This document shows positions 23,771-34,378 of a stretch of 42,735 nucleotides of DNA, one piece after another. A program made the position numbers and the translations under genes. The DNA lies in contig JAILPA010000098.1 in assembly GCA_024690505.1 (NCBI GenBank), positions 1-42,735 on the forward strand. Reading direction: 5' to 3'. Under the pieces are notes generated by a model. That model was not told where the DNA came from and ran no database searches. It worked only from the letters and a program-made list of their open reading frames with translations. Numbering within the stretch: the stretch's first letter is position 1; each line of letters opens with the position of its first letter. The DNA comes from Prevotella sp. (GTDB taxonomy: Bacteria; Bacteroidota; Bacteroidia; Bacteroidales; Bacteroidaceae).

Positions 23771-26700
23771 TTAGCGTATGACAGTCTTGTTACCGTTCAC
23801 GATGTAGAGGCCTCTCTCCAGCTTGCCGTTGACCTTGCGGCCCTGCAGGTCGTAGACGTCATTGGCGGTGCTTCGTTCGCTGGCTATCGACTCGATTCCG
23901 GTGCCTTCTTCACCGCTGATGACAACGTTGAGACGGGCGGGAGCAGCCTGTACCTTCAGGTATGCACGGAAGGGGTCGATGCTGGCGCCAGCGGCTACAC
24001 GCACGAACTGGCCTGCCTTCACCTCCTCACCTTCGTCCTCGGCTGCAAAACCGTAGATGTCGGGCTGGTCGGTGTCCCAGATAATCTGTTCGTAGGTGCC
24101 GATAAGCTGGCCCGAGGTGATCGACGTCTGGTCGGGAGCCAGGCCCTTCACTGCCACGTTCGTGGCCTCGAAGTTGCTTACGCCCGAGGCGGGAACGAAG
24201 ATGTAGGGCTTGTTGGCCTCGGTGCCGTTGGGCTCGGCCTCGTTGAACACGGCGTTAGCACCGCTGATTTCCTTGAACGTGTGGAAGCTGCCCAGGGCAT
24301 CGGCCTGTTCCTTCGACAGGGCGAAGGGCAGGAAGACGGTGGCCGTCTGATCCTCGGTGAAGGTGCGGTCGAGGGCTGCAACGGCAGCGTTGAAGTCGAG
24401 TGGCGTCTCAAAGTTGTTGGTGCCACCGAGGGCCAGGCTGCTGCACTCGCCGCCAATGACCACATTGTCCTCTCCACCGTCGCTGTTGCCAGCGGGCATG
24501 ATGATGAGGGTGTAGTCGCTGAAGCCATCGAAGGCGCCGGCATCGCGGTTGGCGGTGACATCGGTTACGGCCGTAGCCGACAGGTCAATGTAGCTGACGC
24601 GATCCTTGATGACATTGCTGAACAGGCCTGCACCCAGGTTGGTGATGGGCTTGCCATTGACGGTAGACAGCGAGATGTGGGTCATGTCCTTCAAGTCGTC
24701 CTTGGAGATGCCAAGAGCGCTGAAGTCGATGATGGTAACACGGTTGTCGACCACTGACGAGTTGGAGGTGAGGGCATTGGGCGTCACCACGCTCGACATG
24801 CTGGCATCGACGGAGTAGATCTTCACATGCACCGACGTCACCTTGTCGCGGTGGCTGCCGCGATAGCCGCGGGCTCCAGCGGGCTGCTGGGCGGGGTTGT
24901 AGATGTAGACGTAGGTGGGCTCGGTCACGGCGTAGGGTATCTCTACCTTGCCGCGAGTGGCCTGCGTGATCTCCACAGGCTCCTGGTTGCCAATCTTCAC
25001 GTGCAGAATGTAGTCCTCGTCGGTCTGCAGGTCGATGATGACCTTGCCAGTGCCTTCGGGAATCTTCATGGTCATGCCCTTGAACTTGTCGGCAAACTCG
25101 GTGGAGCCAGGTATGAGGTTCATGGCTGCATCCAGATCATCGCTCGTCACCTCCACATGCAGGTTGATACCGGCATCCTCTTTGCTCGTTCCGCCGTCGA
25201 AACCGTCAGTCTCGGTGTCGGTGGGCAGGGTGTAGAGAATGTCGCCGATGGTGGTGTTTTCAAGATTCACTGGCTTTTCGTCGCCACCTTCCTTGTTGAC
25301 GAAGTCGTCCTGGTTGAAGGTGATAGGATCCACGGGGTCTTCCTTTTCCTCGTCGTAGGTGATGGTCTTCAGCATCACACTGGAGATGATCTTCTTCTCA
25401 ACCAGGCCTAAGTCGTTCATATATTCAGGTGCTTTGAAACCTTGGAAGTCGATGTGTTCCAGATCCAGCGTGCCAGGAGTGTTGGGAGACGTGATGAAGC
25501 TGAGCGCAGCATCCTGCTTCGTCGACGTAATGGCGCTGATGGCATTCTCGCCGCCCAGGTAGACGATGAGCTCGTTGAGACTGCTCACTATGTCCTGGCT
25601 GCTCAATATGGCGCCATTGAGGATGAGCGTCTTGACGCCGTCGAACCTCACAGTGGCATCGGCATCGTTCAGCACATTGTCGCGGTTGGCATCGGTCACG
25701 GGCACGCCGGCCACAGTGATGCCATACTCGGTGGGCTTCACAGTAATCCAGCTGTCGGCCAGCTGCATGGTGCCACCGTAGTCGGGCGTGATGTCGGTGA
25801 ACGCCGTAGCACAGTCGATAAACAGTTTACCGGGCTTGTCGGCATCGGTGGTGAAGGCCACCACAGCATCGTCGGCAGTAGACTTGAAGGCCTGTGCCGT
25901 GGCGCTTGCGGTGCTGGTACCAACGAGGTGCACAGTGAGCAGGGGCATACTGGTCTGGATAGCCGTAGCCATGGCGTTGCTGCCCACGGTGGCGTTGTTC
26001 AGCATCAGCGTCTTGGTGTTGTCGTCGTAGCGCACACTCTTCGTGGCATCGCCAAGGACGTTGTCCTTGTTGAGCGAGGTCACGGTAATGCCGTTCACGG
26101 CCACCTGGTAGATGTCGATGACTGGCGGGAAGGTGTAGGTGGCTGTCAGGTCGTCGCTGCGCAGCTCGTTGCCTTCCACGTTCTTGTCCATGAGATAGGC
26201 AGTGATGGTTGTCGTCTCGTTCACGGTGACGGCATCGCCGTTGTAGTAGCGGGTGAACGAGGGAGCATCGCCAACCTTGATATAAGCCTGGGGATAGTCG
26301 TCCTCACCTTCGGGCAGCAGAGGCAGACCGGTGAGCTTCACCTGGCGCTCGCGGTTGTAGTTGCCACCCTCGGGACTGAACTGCGGCTCGCGCAGCACAT
26401 AGACATCGATGGTGTCGCCAAAGCTGATGAGCTGACCGCGGCGGACACGGGCCGTCACGGTATAGCGACCGACCTGGTTCAAGGTGACAGGCTCGCTATA
26501 GACGGTCTCGTCAATACCTTCCTGTGTGTCGTTGTTGAGAACAGTATAAACAATACGGTCGCCCGCGGCAGCATCGGTCTGAGTGATGGTTAGCACCTTG
26601 TCGGCATAGATGTCGGTGGTGTTGCCAACGACAATGGTGGGCTTCAGCGGGTCGGCATCCTCCACAGTCAGGATGTAGCTGGCCGAAGTAGCCAGATAGT

Positions 26701-28003
26701 TGCCGCCGGTCTCGGTGCTGGCGGTGATGGTGGTGACACCGGGCGCCTTGAAGGTCAGCTGGCCCTCGTCGTCGATGGTAGCCACGGCAGTAGCGGAGCT
26801 GCTATAGGTCACCTCGCGCTTAGTGGGGTTGTAGAGGAAGGGCTCGGCAGTGGTAAAGCCGGCGCCTACCTTGGCCGTTGCTGCTGCCATCTCGGTGACG
26901 GCGGCCTGATCGGTGGGGTCGATGAACATCAGAGGCGGCAACTGGCGGATGACGTAGTTCACTCGCACGGTGTCGCTGTAGAAATACAGACCATTGAGGT
27001 CGCGCACGGCCCACGCATTCAGACGGCAGCTTTCCGTGATGTCCAAAGGAGCAGAATAGGAAATGGCGTCGAGGGGAAGGTTTTCATCGCCGAAGTAGTA
27101 GCGAATGTCGGCATCGGGCGTGGTAGTCGCGAGGGCTACCTGTTGTGCCTCGTCGTAAGTGTCGCCGGCCACGCTCACCGTGGGAGCGGCAGGCTTGTCG
27201 GCAACGGCAACGTTTGCTGCCTCTTCACCGTCGCTAAGGAGGAGCATTCCTCCGTCATAAGAGTATTTGCCGCTCCAGACAAGGTCGGTGAGGGATACCG
27301 AGGAGAAATCGCGGATGGTACGCAAGGCGTCCATCATAAGCGAACAGTTGTCGCTGCCCTTGACGATGGTCAGCGACTGGTCGCCAACGAGCTCGGCCCT
27401 GATGGCGGTGCATGAGTCGGCAGAGGAAATGATGTTGTCGCCGATGAGGCAGATGGTGAGGCTACTCAGCTGGCTGATGATACAGCCACCATCCATGGTT
27501 CTTCCCTCAATCGTAGCGCCGTTCAGGGTCAGAGTGTTCGTCTCGCCGTTGAAGCTCACTTTGCCGTTGCCCAGAACGTTGTTCATGTTGTCGCCGGTGA
27601 CTTCGGTGCCCTGGACGAAAAGCCCGAAAGCACGATAGGTGAAGTTGACCGTGACCTCAACATCGTATTCGTCGGAGGGCATGTCGAACAGCCATGTGTT
27701 TGGCATGTCGCCCTCCGTAATCTCAAGAGGCGTATTGATGGCAGGCGCCTGCCTTCGTGCCTGAGCATTGTTCGCCTCGGTCATCTTCACGGCCGTGACG
27801 CTGGCAACGCTGTAGGCAAGGGCAGGAGTAACGGTAATGGTGCAAACATTTTCAGGACTGATATCCTTCTCCACTTTACCCACCGCCGCCTCGCTGGCTG
27901 CCCCATTCAGCAGGGTTTCGATTGTGACCGTTCCACCCGCCGCCGCTTCTGTGGCACACAGAAGCAGGGCAAGTGCAACGATAGTATTAAGGATTCTTTT
28001 CAT
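23771..28003 (-). CDS. Large modular exported protein with Prevotella-type C-terminal tail (1410 residues)
   Basis: A signal peptide (MKRILNTIVALALLLCATEAAA) is followed by an N-terminal domain (to about 128) shared with the next protein upstream (AGGTVTIETLLNGA, ITVTPA, MPSDEYDVEVTVNF). Then come beta-rich modules: at least three copies of a 'GxxV...NxxNVLGxG...TNTLTLNGA' unit (near residues 130, 640 and 770), chitobiase-like segments (RYYFGDENLPLDAISYSAPL) and an Ig-like Big2-type segment (TTITASTETGGNYLATSASY). The end, VYDLQGRKV...LYIVNGNKTVIR, is the tail typical of Prevotella proteins presumed to use type IX secretion. Probably a surface adhesin or glycan-binding protein. Module boundaries are approximate. 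Confidence 0.85.
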   Translation of the reverse strand: MKRILNTIVALALLLCATEAAAGGTVTIETLLNGAASEAAVGKVEKDISPENVCTITVTPALAYSVASVTAVKMTEANNAQARRQAPAINTPLEITEGDMPNTWLFDMPSDEYDVEVTVNFTYRAFGLFVQGTEVTGDNMNNVLGNGKVSFNGETNTLTLNGATIEGRTMDGGCIISQLSSLTICLIGDNIISSADSCTAIRAELVGDQSLTIVKGSDNCSLMMDALRTIRDFSSVSLTDLVWSGKYSYDGGMLLLSDGEEAANVAVADKPAAPTVSVAGDTYDEAQQVALATTTPDADIRYYFGDENLPLDAISYSAPLDITESCRLNAWAVRDLNGLYFYSDTVRVNYVIRQLPPLMFIDPTDQAAVTEMAAATAKVGAGFTTAEPFLYNPTKREVTYSSSATAVATIDDEGQLTFKAPGVTTITASTETGGNYLATSASYILTVEDADPLKPTIVVGNTTDIYADKVLTITQTDAAAGDRIVYTVLNNDTQEGIDETVYSEPVTLNQVGRYTVTARVRRGQLISFGDTIDVYVLREPQFSPEGGNYNRERQVKLTGLPLLPEGEDDYPQAYIKVGDAPSFTRYYNGDAVTVNETTTITAYLMDKNVEGNELRSDDLTATYTFPPVIDIYQVAVNGITVTSLNKDNVLGDATKSVRYDDNTKTLMLNNATVGSNAMATAIQTSMPLLTVHLVGTSTASATAQAFKSTADDAVVAFTTDADKPGKLFIDCATAFTDITPDYGGTMQLADSWITVKPTEYGITVAGVPVTDANRDNVLNDADATVRFDGVKTLILNGAILSSQDIVSSLNELIVYLGGENAISAITSTKQDAALSFITSPNTPGTLDLEHIDFQGFKAPEYMNDLGLVEKKIISSVMLKTITYDEEKEDPVDPITFNQDDFVNKEGGDEKPVNLENTTIGDILYTLPTDTETDGFDGGTSKEDAGINLHVEVTSDDLDAAMNLIPGSTEFADKFKGMTMKIPEGTGKVIIDLQTDEDYILHVKIGNQEPVEITQATRGKVEIPYAVTEPTYVYIYNPAQQPAGARGYRGSHRDKVTSVHVKIYSVDASMSSVVTPNALTSNSSVVDNRVTIIDFSALGISKDDLKDMTHISLSTVNGKPITNLGAGLFSNVIKDRVSYIDLSATAVTDVTANRDAGAFDGFSDYTLIIMPAGNSDGGEDNVVIGGECSSLALGGTNNFETPLDFNAAVAALDRTFTEDQTATVFLPFALSKEQADALGSFHTFKEISGANAVFNEAEPNGTEANKPYIFVPASGVSNFEATNVAVKGLAPDQTSITSGQLIGTYEQIIWDTDQPDIYGFAAEDEGEEVKAGQFVRVAAGASIDPFRAYLKVQAAPARLNVVISGEEGTGIESIASERSTANDVYDLQGRKVNGKLERGLYIVNGNKTVIR

Positions 28004-28015
28004 AATTGGCTTGCT

Positions 28016-30430
28016 TTACTTAACAAACACTTTCTTGCCATTAACAATGACCAGACCCTTGGCTGACGGAGCTATGCGCTGGCCTTGCAGGTTGTAGTAG
28101 AGACCGTTGGGCTGAACAGTGCTAACGACTTCGCTGATGCCGTTGGTCTCGTCGTCAATGACGATTGACAGCGAACGCGACTCGCCTCCATTGACGGCGG
28201 CGTCGAGTACCAGATAGGCACGGTTGGCGGGAATATTGCCGTGGGTGGTCTTCACAAACTCGTTGTTAAAGAGAACGTAGACGGTACCACCGGTGATGGA
28301 AGTAACAGCTTTGGCCGTAGCAGTGCCCTGCAGCAGGTTGTTGGTAAACTCCTGAGCAGCGCCTTCGTAGGCGGCAGCCGTGATGACGTCGGGAACAACC
28401 TCGTCGAATGTCAGCAGGACGCCCACGTTCTGGGGAATGTAGTCTATCTCGTTTACCACAGCCTGGTTATCGGCAACGCCAGTCACGATGTATGCCTTCA
28501 GACCGAAGGGAACCTCCAGATTCTCTTCTGCATAGTAGGAAGCCCATGTGCGATCCTCGTTGAGGACGATGTTCAGCTCGCGGACAATATTGAACATCCT
28601 TGTTACAGTACCCTGATAGTTGCCTATACCTGTAAACGTCATGGTAGCGGTACCAACATTGACGTTGTTCGTGTAAGTCACGTTGTAGTCTACGCCCTCA
28701 TGCAGCTCAGCACCTATTTCTTCATCGTCTGCACCATATAATTCGGGATTTAACGTCTGCTCCTGACCATTATAAATGTTCTCATCGCTCTCAGTCCATA
28801 CCATGCCGTCAGTCAGCATCTTCGGATTGATGACGAGGGTGGAGTTCACTGGAGCAAAGCTGTAGTTGACATCGTCTGAAACAATCTGTACGTAGTAGGT
28901 TTTGGCATCCTGGGCAACCTCAATTTCGTTTTCTCCAGCCTCGCGGTCGTCAGCGGTTAGGTAATAGTGAACCAAGACGGCTATGTTGGCAGCACCTTCA
29001 TAGTTGGTGAACAATTGAGGATTGCCATTATAGATCTCGACCTGCTCTTCGGCGGTAACCACAACCTGGGCAGGCAAAATCTGGAAGGTCTTCGACGGAT
29101 TGGTATCGCCAGCAGTAAAGTTCACACCCTTCGTGGTCAGCGTAACGGTGGCCTGACCCACGTTTATGTCTTCGTCATAAGTAACAATGTACTCAGAAGC
29201 ATCAACGGGATTGCTCTTGAAAGTAACGGTGATAGCAGGCTTAATAGAATTGCCGGTGAACGTCTGGTCTGCGATGTCGGCAATGACAACCTGCGAGAAG
29301 TCGGCTTTGGCAATGCTGAATTCGGTAGTCACCTCAGCACCATTGTAGTTTGCTGTTGCGTCGATGGTGGCCTTGACGATGTAGCGACCAGCTGCGGAGG
29401 GGACGGTAGCGGAGTAATCCGGGGTGTCTGCAAATACTGCGTAGGCATAGGCTACGGTGCCGTTACCCGTGTTGCCGTTCACAGAGGGTGCATTAGCAGC
29501 ATCGCCGTAAGTCCAGCCTTGAAGGTTGACGGTGGGGGTGATGTCGGCCTTGGCCACAGTAAACGTCGAAGTTGCTTCGCCGCTCTGATAGTTGGTCGTC
29601 TCAGCAACAACAGCCTTCACGGTGTGCGTACCGGCATTTTCGGGAACAGTTGTTGTAAACTCTGTGGCGCCTTCTGCCTTGTAAGTGTAGGTCACTGCGC
29701 CTTGACCAAGGTTCCCAATGATGCGGGGAGCATTGACTTCAGAGTTGTATTGGCCGTAGACCCAGTCCTCAACTGCCACAGCCAGGTTGCTGAGCGCAAT
29801 CTTGTTGATGGTAAACGTAGCGGTAGCGGTACCAGTGTAAGTGTTCTTACCTGTGACATAGACAGTCACCGTACCGGCATCGATGTTGTTTTGGTCGTTG
29901 TCGCCATAAACAACGTCGTAGTTGGTAGCAGCAACGGCCTCCTGGCCCAGCATGACACTGGTAATAGCGGGCTCCTTGGCCTCACCATCGTAGTCGAACG
30001 ATGTGGCAGCAATGGTCACGACAGCCGTACTGATGTCGGTGCACTGCTGGAAGTTGGCGATAACCTCAACGTCGTAGTCTTCGTCGGGCATCGTGAAGGT
30101 CCACGTTGTCACACCGCTGGGGTCGGCAGCAGCATCGGTGGCTGTCACTGTCAGCATGTTGTCGAAACCAGGAGCTCGGCGTGCCTGGGCCACATCGCCG
30201 CTCACGGTCTTCTCGGCCGTGATGACACCGATGTAGTAACTGGTGGCTGGGGTAACGGTAATTACACACTGTCCGTTTTCTTGGTTAACCTGAGAGGTCA
30301 CGGTTCCTACCGAGTTGTTTTCTGTGCCGTTCAACATCTTGATGATGTTTACTGTACCACCGGCAAGGGCGTTTGTTGCCATCATCAGTGTGGTAACAAA
30401 CAGGATTAAGGTTTTTTTGTTTAGTTTCAT
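28016..30430 (-). CDS. Large exported protein with MBG-type repeats (804 residues)
   Basis: Signal peptide MKLNKKTLILFVTTLMMATNALA, then the same N-terminal domain as the neighbouring 1410-residue protein (GGTVNIIKMLNG, ITVTPATSYYIG, MPDEDYDVEVIANF). The central part (about 130-640) consists of MBG/YDG-like beta repeats: FDYDGEAKEPAITSVMLG, NIDAGTVTVYVTGKNTYTG, NAGTHTVKAVVAETTNYQSG, and similar blocks later. The protein ends YNLQGQRIAP...KGLVIVNGKKVFVK, the same tail as its neighbours. It is presumably surface-displayed; binding partner unknown. Gaps of 40 bp upstream and 12 bp downstream to like-oriented genes suggest one transcript. Confidence 0.85.
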   Translation of the reverse strand: MKLNKKTLILFVTTLMMATNALAGGTVNIIKMLNGTENNSVGTVTSQVNQENGQCVITVTPATSYYIGVITAEKTVSGDVAQARRAPGFDNMLTVTATDAAADPSGVTTWTFTMPDEDYDVEVIANFQQCTDISTAVVTIAATSFDYDGEAKEPAITSVMLGQEAVAATNYDVVYGDNDQNNIDAGTVTVYVTGKNTYTGTATATFTINKIALSNLAVAVEDWVYGQYNSEVNAPRIIGNLGQGAVTYTYKAEGATEFTTTVPENAGTHTVKAVVAETTNYQSGEATSTFTVAKADITPTVNLQGWTYGDAANAPSVNGNTGNGTVAYAYAVFADTPDYSATVPSAAGRYIVKATIDATANYNGAEVTTEFSIAKADFSQVVIADIADQTFTGNSIKPAITVTFKSNPVDASEYIVTYDEDINVGQATVTLTTKGVNFTAGDTNPSKTFQILPAQVVVTAEEQVEIYNGNPQLFTNYEGAANIAVLVHYYLTADDREAGENEIEVAQDAKTYYVQIVSDDVNYSFAPVNSTLVINPKMLTDGMVWTESDENIYNGQEQTLNPELYGADDEEIGAELHEGVDYNVTYTNNVNVGTATMTFTGIGNYQGTVTRMFNIVRELNIVLNEDRTWASYYAEENLEVPFGLKAYIVTGVADNQAVVNEIDYIPQNVGVLLTFDEVVPDVITAAAYEGAAQEFTNNLLQGTATAKAVTSITGGTVYVLFNNEFVKTTHGNIPANRAYLVLDAAVNGGESRSLSIVIDDETNGISEVVSTVQPNGLYYNLQGQRIAPSAKGLVIVNGKKVFVK

Positions 30431-30470
30431 AATGTATTGTGTTTTATTTTGTTTTGTAATGTGAATGATT

Positions 30471-33400
30471 CTATTTAATGATTACCTTTTTGCCGTTCAC
30501 GATGAACAAACCCTTCGTGGGATTCGTCACACGTTGTCCGTTGAGATTGTAAACGCCCTCCTTGCTCTTCGGAGAGGGCAAGGTGGTGAGGCTGCCAATG
30601 CCCGTCACGGCCTCGTCGAAGCTGATGGCAAGACGTGAGCCTGCGCTGACTGTGGTGGCGAGGGGCAGGTAGCAGCGGCCTGCGGCAATGGTGCCACTGG
30701 TTGCTTTGACGAAGTTGTCGTTATAGAGCACGTAGACGCTCGTGCTGGCAGAGGCAAGGCTCGACACTGCTGTTGCGGCCGTAGTGGCGACCAGCTTGTT
30801 TGCAGAGAACGTGGTGGTCTGGCCTTCGTATGCAAAGGTGGTGTATTGCTCTGCACCTGCACCTTGCTCTTCTTTATACAGCAGCACGCCTATGCCCTGG
30901 GGCAGGTATTCTACCTGCTGGACAGTGGCCTCATTGTCGCTCACGCCAGTAACGATATAGGCAGTCAGTTCCTCCGGCACTTCCTGGTTGACCGGGGCGG
31001 CGTAAGTAGCCCAGTGGCGTTCACCAAAGGCTATACTTATATTATATACGTCCTTAATGGTGACCGAGAGCACGGGAAGGTACTCATTTTCCTCTTGGCC
31101 AGGCGTACACAATCCGTTAGACTCAGGGTCGTACGTTGCTGCCCCATCAGAGAGCAAGGTCAGATTGTTGCCCGTGGCGTTGCCAATATCGTTGACGCCG
31201 TTGACTTGGCTGAAACCAGAGGAGATGACGGTTTCCTCTTCGGTACTTATCGTCAGCGAGCATGGCTGAGCATCGCCCTTGGCGAAGGTAAGCGTGGGAT
31301 GAGACTCATAGCCATTGTAGCGGATAGCTTCGCAGCCACCATTGCTTTCAATCGTGTTGGCTCCAATCAGGCTGATGGTCAGATTGGCCGTTCCCATATA
31401 ATCGATGGCAGGCCGCTCTTCGGCAACAGAGATGGAAGCGTTGTTCAGTGTCAGCGTGTTAGTCTCGTTGTTAAAGCTTACCTTTCCATCGCCCAGCACA
31501 TTCGTTGCGTTCAGTTGCGATACGAGAACGCCATCCACTTCGATGTTATAGCTCGGCACTCTTGTCAGGGCTACGCTTATCGGAACGATTGAGAACTCCT
31601 GGTTGGAAGAGAAGTAGAGTTGTATGTACTCGGAAGTAACGGTAGACGTCAGAGGTATCTCGATGATACCATCAGCATCGGCCGTTGTCAGGGAGATGGC
31701 ATCTGAGTAGTTTATTCCGTCTGATTGCCACGAGTATAGCTCTGTCTGCTCGTTATAAGCGAATTTCATGTCCTTCACTTGTACAGTCACTGCCGTGTTT
31801 TCACAGGTACCCCAGTCGAACTGGAACGTTACCTTGTTGATGAGTGATGGATTTGCAAGATCACTCGGCCAGAGGCTAGCCGTTGCAGTTGTCTCACCTT
31901 GTGATAACACCTTAACATATAATGGATTTTCATGGCTCAACTCTGCGTGGGAACCTCTGAAGGAGCTGTTATTCGTGTACATAAAATCAGAGTCATCCTC
32001 ATCATTGACTACCGACACGAATCCACTGATTCTCGTAACATTAAAAGTCGTGGTGGAAGGAACGCCAATTGTAATATCGTTTAATGCCAATCCGTTCTGA
32101 CAGCTTATGGCTGTGGAGTTTGACATGTGACCGTAAACCCCTAGATTCTCATCATCGTAAGGAATGCTGTAAGATACCATCTCGCCAGGCAGGGACTCGC
32201 TGGTGGTAAAGGTCAGCGTGGTGCTTTCGTCAAGGAACTCGAAGGCGTACATGCCGCTGCCTCCAATCTGATTATATCCTATGAGGTGAACCGTGAGAGC
32301 ATTGATGGTCTCACCAATAATAAACGAAGAACCGTTCATGTCTGCGACAGATGCACTCTTCAGTGTCAGCGTTCCGTTGCCGTTGTAGCTGACCGACGAG
32401 AAATCGTCGCCCAGCACATTGGCTTTGTTTTCTGCCGTCACTTGTTTGTAGTAAGCAACACTATAGTCTGAATGGTCAAGCACCCAAATGGGATAAACGG
32501 CAGTTGTGGTCAGTGTCAGCTGCGTGACAACGTCTTCTCCGTTGGCACTTTGGGGCAAATGTGTTTGCTCATTCAACTTGAAGCCCGGCGAAGACTCTGA
32601 CGTCAGGTTGAAACTACCGAAGTCGACTGAGGCGAATCCCGTGATGACGCCATCGCTGTTGGAGATTGCCAATGATCCTGATCCAGTGAACGACAATGTG
32701 CCGTTATCGCTTCCATCGTAGTAGATGCCGCCATCGACGGTGTTCGTGCCCGTCAGGTTGATGGTCAGGTTGTCCAGCTCGCTGTTGATAGACAGCGACT
32801 CCCATTCTGAAGACAGATTCACGCCGTTCAGCGTCAGTGTGTTCGTCTCTAAGTTGAAGCTGGCTTTGCCGTTGTTGACTATGTCGTCAGCTAAGATGTT
32901 TGCTGCATTTCCTGAGTTAACGGGCACGTTGCCCACTATGAGGTGATAATCAGCCAGGCTGATTTCAAGATATGGAACGTAGTCGCCATCTTCTCCTTCC
33001 GATGTGCCCAGACCGTTGATATAATTCACGGTATGGCCCGTAGATACATCGTCGTAGAGTATCAGCTTGCCAGCATCATTCACGGTCGTTGTGAAAGTTG
33101 CGGTGTAGTTTTCACCTCCAGCATCGCTCTTGGCCAGGAACGATGAATAGCCTCTTATTTCATTGTCGCCCACCAAGCTGATGGTCAAATTGCCGATTCC
33201 GTTGGTGATAAAGGGCGGCACGATCTCAGAGTCATTGTTCTGAGAGGAATAATTGTTGAGGGTCACGGTGTTGTTGCCGTCAAAGCTGACGAAGCCGTCA
33301 TTATAGCTAACAATTTGCTCGGCATTTACCGAATTTGCCTGTGTTCCTTCTACCCACAAATTGTAAAATGTCACGTTAGCTATTATTATCGCTGAGTTTT

Positions 33401-34358
33401 TCGCTTCTGCAAAGGGGCTACCGTCTGTCGCTGTATCCAAGTCGGTGGAAATGTTGCTCTCAGTAAATCCGTTGATGAGATAATCTGTGGATGAGTTTCC
33501 TGTATTCCACTTAGCCTTGATTGTTGCGCCGTCTTGCAACACGAGGTTCAGGCTGCTGTTCTCACCGCTTGCACCTGTGTACTGGAACACCATGCAGTTG
33601 GAAATGGGTGATTCCATAATTATTTCATTGCTACCGCTTGCCACGATATTCAAGTTAGCCAGATTGCTTTTGACTAAATTGTAGGCAGCATAATCGGTCT
33701 GGAATTCTGTGAAAGTCAACGTATTGGTGTCCTTGTTGAAATTAAGATTTCCGCCCGATGCGTACTCGTCCAGGTTGCTGTCGTCAATGGGTTCGCCAGC
33801 CACCCAAACGTATGGCTTTGAGATATGACAATACCAAAGGCTATTCACGTCGATGCCTGTAGTATAGACCCAATAGTTTGAATTGCCTTCACTAAATTCT
33901 ATCGAATACCAGTAAACATCGTTGAGTTTGTTGTTCGACGATGTTGCATGAGCACTCAGTGATGCACCGATGTTATCTGTGCTCACAGTCAATGTCGGGC
34001 TCTGTTCTGCACCGGTGTATTCGAAGAGAGTGGCTTTTTCTTGCTCCGTATTAACGGTGAATACTGAAGAGCCGACGAGATGCAGGTTCAGGTTTGTGAT
34101 GGACGAAGTGATGGTGCCATTAACCTGAGCGTTGTTGAGCGTCAGCGTGTTTGTAGAGGAGTCAAACGTGACGGTAGGTGTTCCATTGTCACCCATCACG
34201 TTGGTTGCATTATTGCTCGTAACAGCGACGCCTCCTATGGTGATGCCATAGTCCGTCTGTGCCCATGACCCAAGTGGTAGGAGCAGCAAGGCAAACAGCA
34301 AGTAGAGCCATCTTGGCCTTCTTGTCGGGTCTTGTTGATAGAGTAATCGTTTTCTCAT
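30471..34358 (-). CDS. Large exported protein with repeated NVLGDG modules (1295 residues)
   Basis: The ATG at 34358 gives MRKRLLYQQDPTRRP, then a hydrophobic segment ending PLGSWA that serves as signal peptide; an in-frame ATG at 34406 would add 16 residues and is less likely. The mature protein carries about six copies of a roughly 100-200-residue beta module opening 'YGITIGGVAVTSNNATNVMG', with TNTLTLNNA in the same unit; later copies read YNIEVDGVLVSQLNATNVLG and YHLIVGNVPVNSGNAANILA. It ends VYNLNGQRVTNP.KGLFIVNGKKVIIK-like, the tail shared with its two neighbours. Probably surface-exposed. No enzyme motif is visible. Confidence 0.85.
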   Translation of the reverse strand: MRKRLLYQQDPTRRPRWLYLLFALLLLPLGSWAQTDYGITIGGVAVTSNNATNVMGDNGTPTVTFDSSTNTLTLNNAQVNGTITSSITNLNLHLVGSSVFTVNTEQEKATLFEYTGAEQSPTLTVSTDNIGASLSAHATSSNNKLNDVYWYSIEFSEGNSNYWVYTTGIDVNSLWYCHISKPYVWVAGEPIDDSNLDEYASGGNLNFNKDTNTLTFTEFQTDYAAYNLVKSNLANLNIVASGSNEIIMESPISNCMVFQYTGASGENSSLNLVLQDGATIKAKWNTGNSSTDYLINGFTESNISTDLDTATDGSPFAEAKNSAIIIANVTFYNLWVEGTQANSVNAEQIVSYNDGFVSFDGNNTVTLNNYSSQNNDSEIVPPFITNGIGNLTISLVGDNEIRGYSSFLAKSDAGGENYTATFTTTVNDAGKLILYDDVSTGHTVNYINGLGTSEGEDGDYVPYLEISLADYHLIVGNVPVNSGNAANILADDIVNNGKASFNLETNTLTLNGVNLSSEWESLSINSELDNLTINLTGTNTVDGGIYYDGSDNGTLSFTGSGSLAISNSDGVITGFASVDFGSFNLTSESSPGFKLNEQTHLPQSANGEDVVTQLTLTTTAVYPIWVLDHSDYSVAYYKQVTAENKANVLGDDFSSVSYNGNGTLTLKSASVADMNGSSFIIGETINALTVHLIGYNQIGGSGMYAFEFLDESTTLTFTTSESLPGEMVSYSIPYDDENLGVYGHMSNSTAISCQNGLALNDITIGVPSTTTFNVTRISGFVSVVNDEDDSDFMYTNNSSFRGSHAELSHENPLYVKVLSQGETTATASLWPSDLANPSLINKVTFQFDWGTCENTAVTVQVKDMKFAYNEQTELYSWQSDGINYSDAISLTTADADGIIEIPLTSTVTSEYIQLYFSSNQEFSIVPISVALTRVPSYNIEVDGVLVSQLNATNVLGDGKVSFNNETNTLTLNNASISVAEERPAIDYMGTANLTISLIGANTIESNGGCEAIRYNGYESHPTLTFAKGDAQPCSLTISTEEETVISSGFSQVNGVNDIGNATGNNLTLLSDGAATYDPESNGLCTPGQEENEYLPVLSVTIKDVYNISIAFGERHWATYAAPVNQEVPEELTAYIVTGVSDNEATVQQVEYLPQGIGVLLYKEEQGAGAEQYTTFAYEGQTTTFSANKLVATTAATAVSSLASASTSVYVLYNDNFVKATSGTIAAGRCYLPLATTVSAGSRLAISFDEAVTGIGSLTTLPSPKSKEGVYNLNGQRVTNPTKGLFIVNGKKVIIK

Positions 34359-34378
34359 TATGGTTAATTGTTCTGTTG

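Noticed and set aside
25442-26593. Plus-strand 383-residue open frame inside the 1410-residue gene
   Set aside because: It is a shadow of high-GC minus-strand coding sequence, as are the long plus-strand frames at 28967-30409 and 38049-39089.
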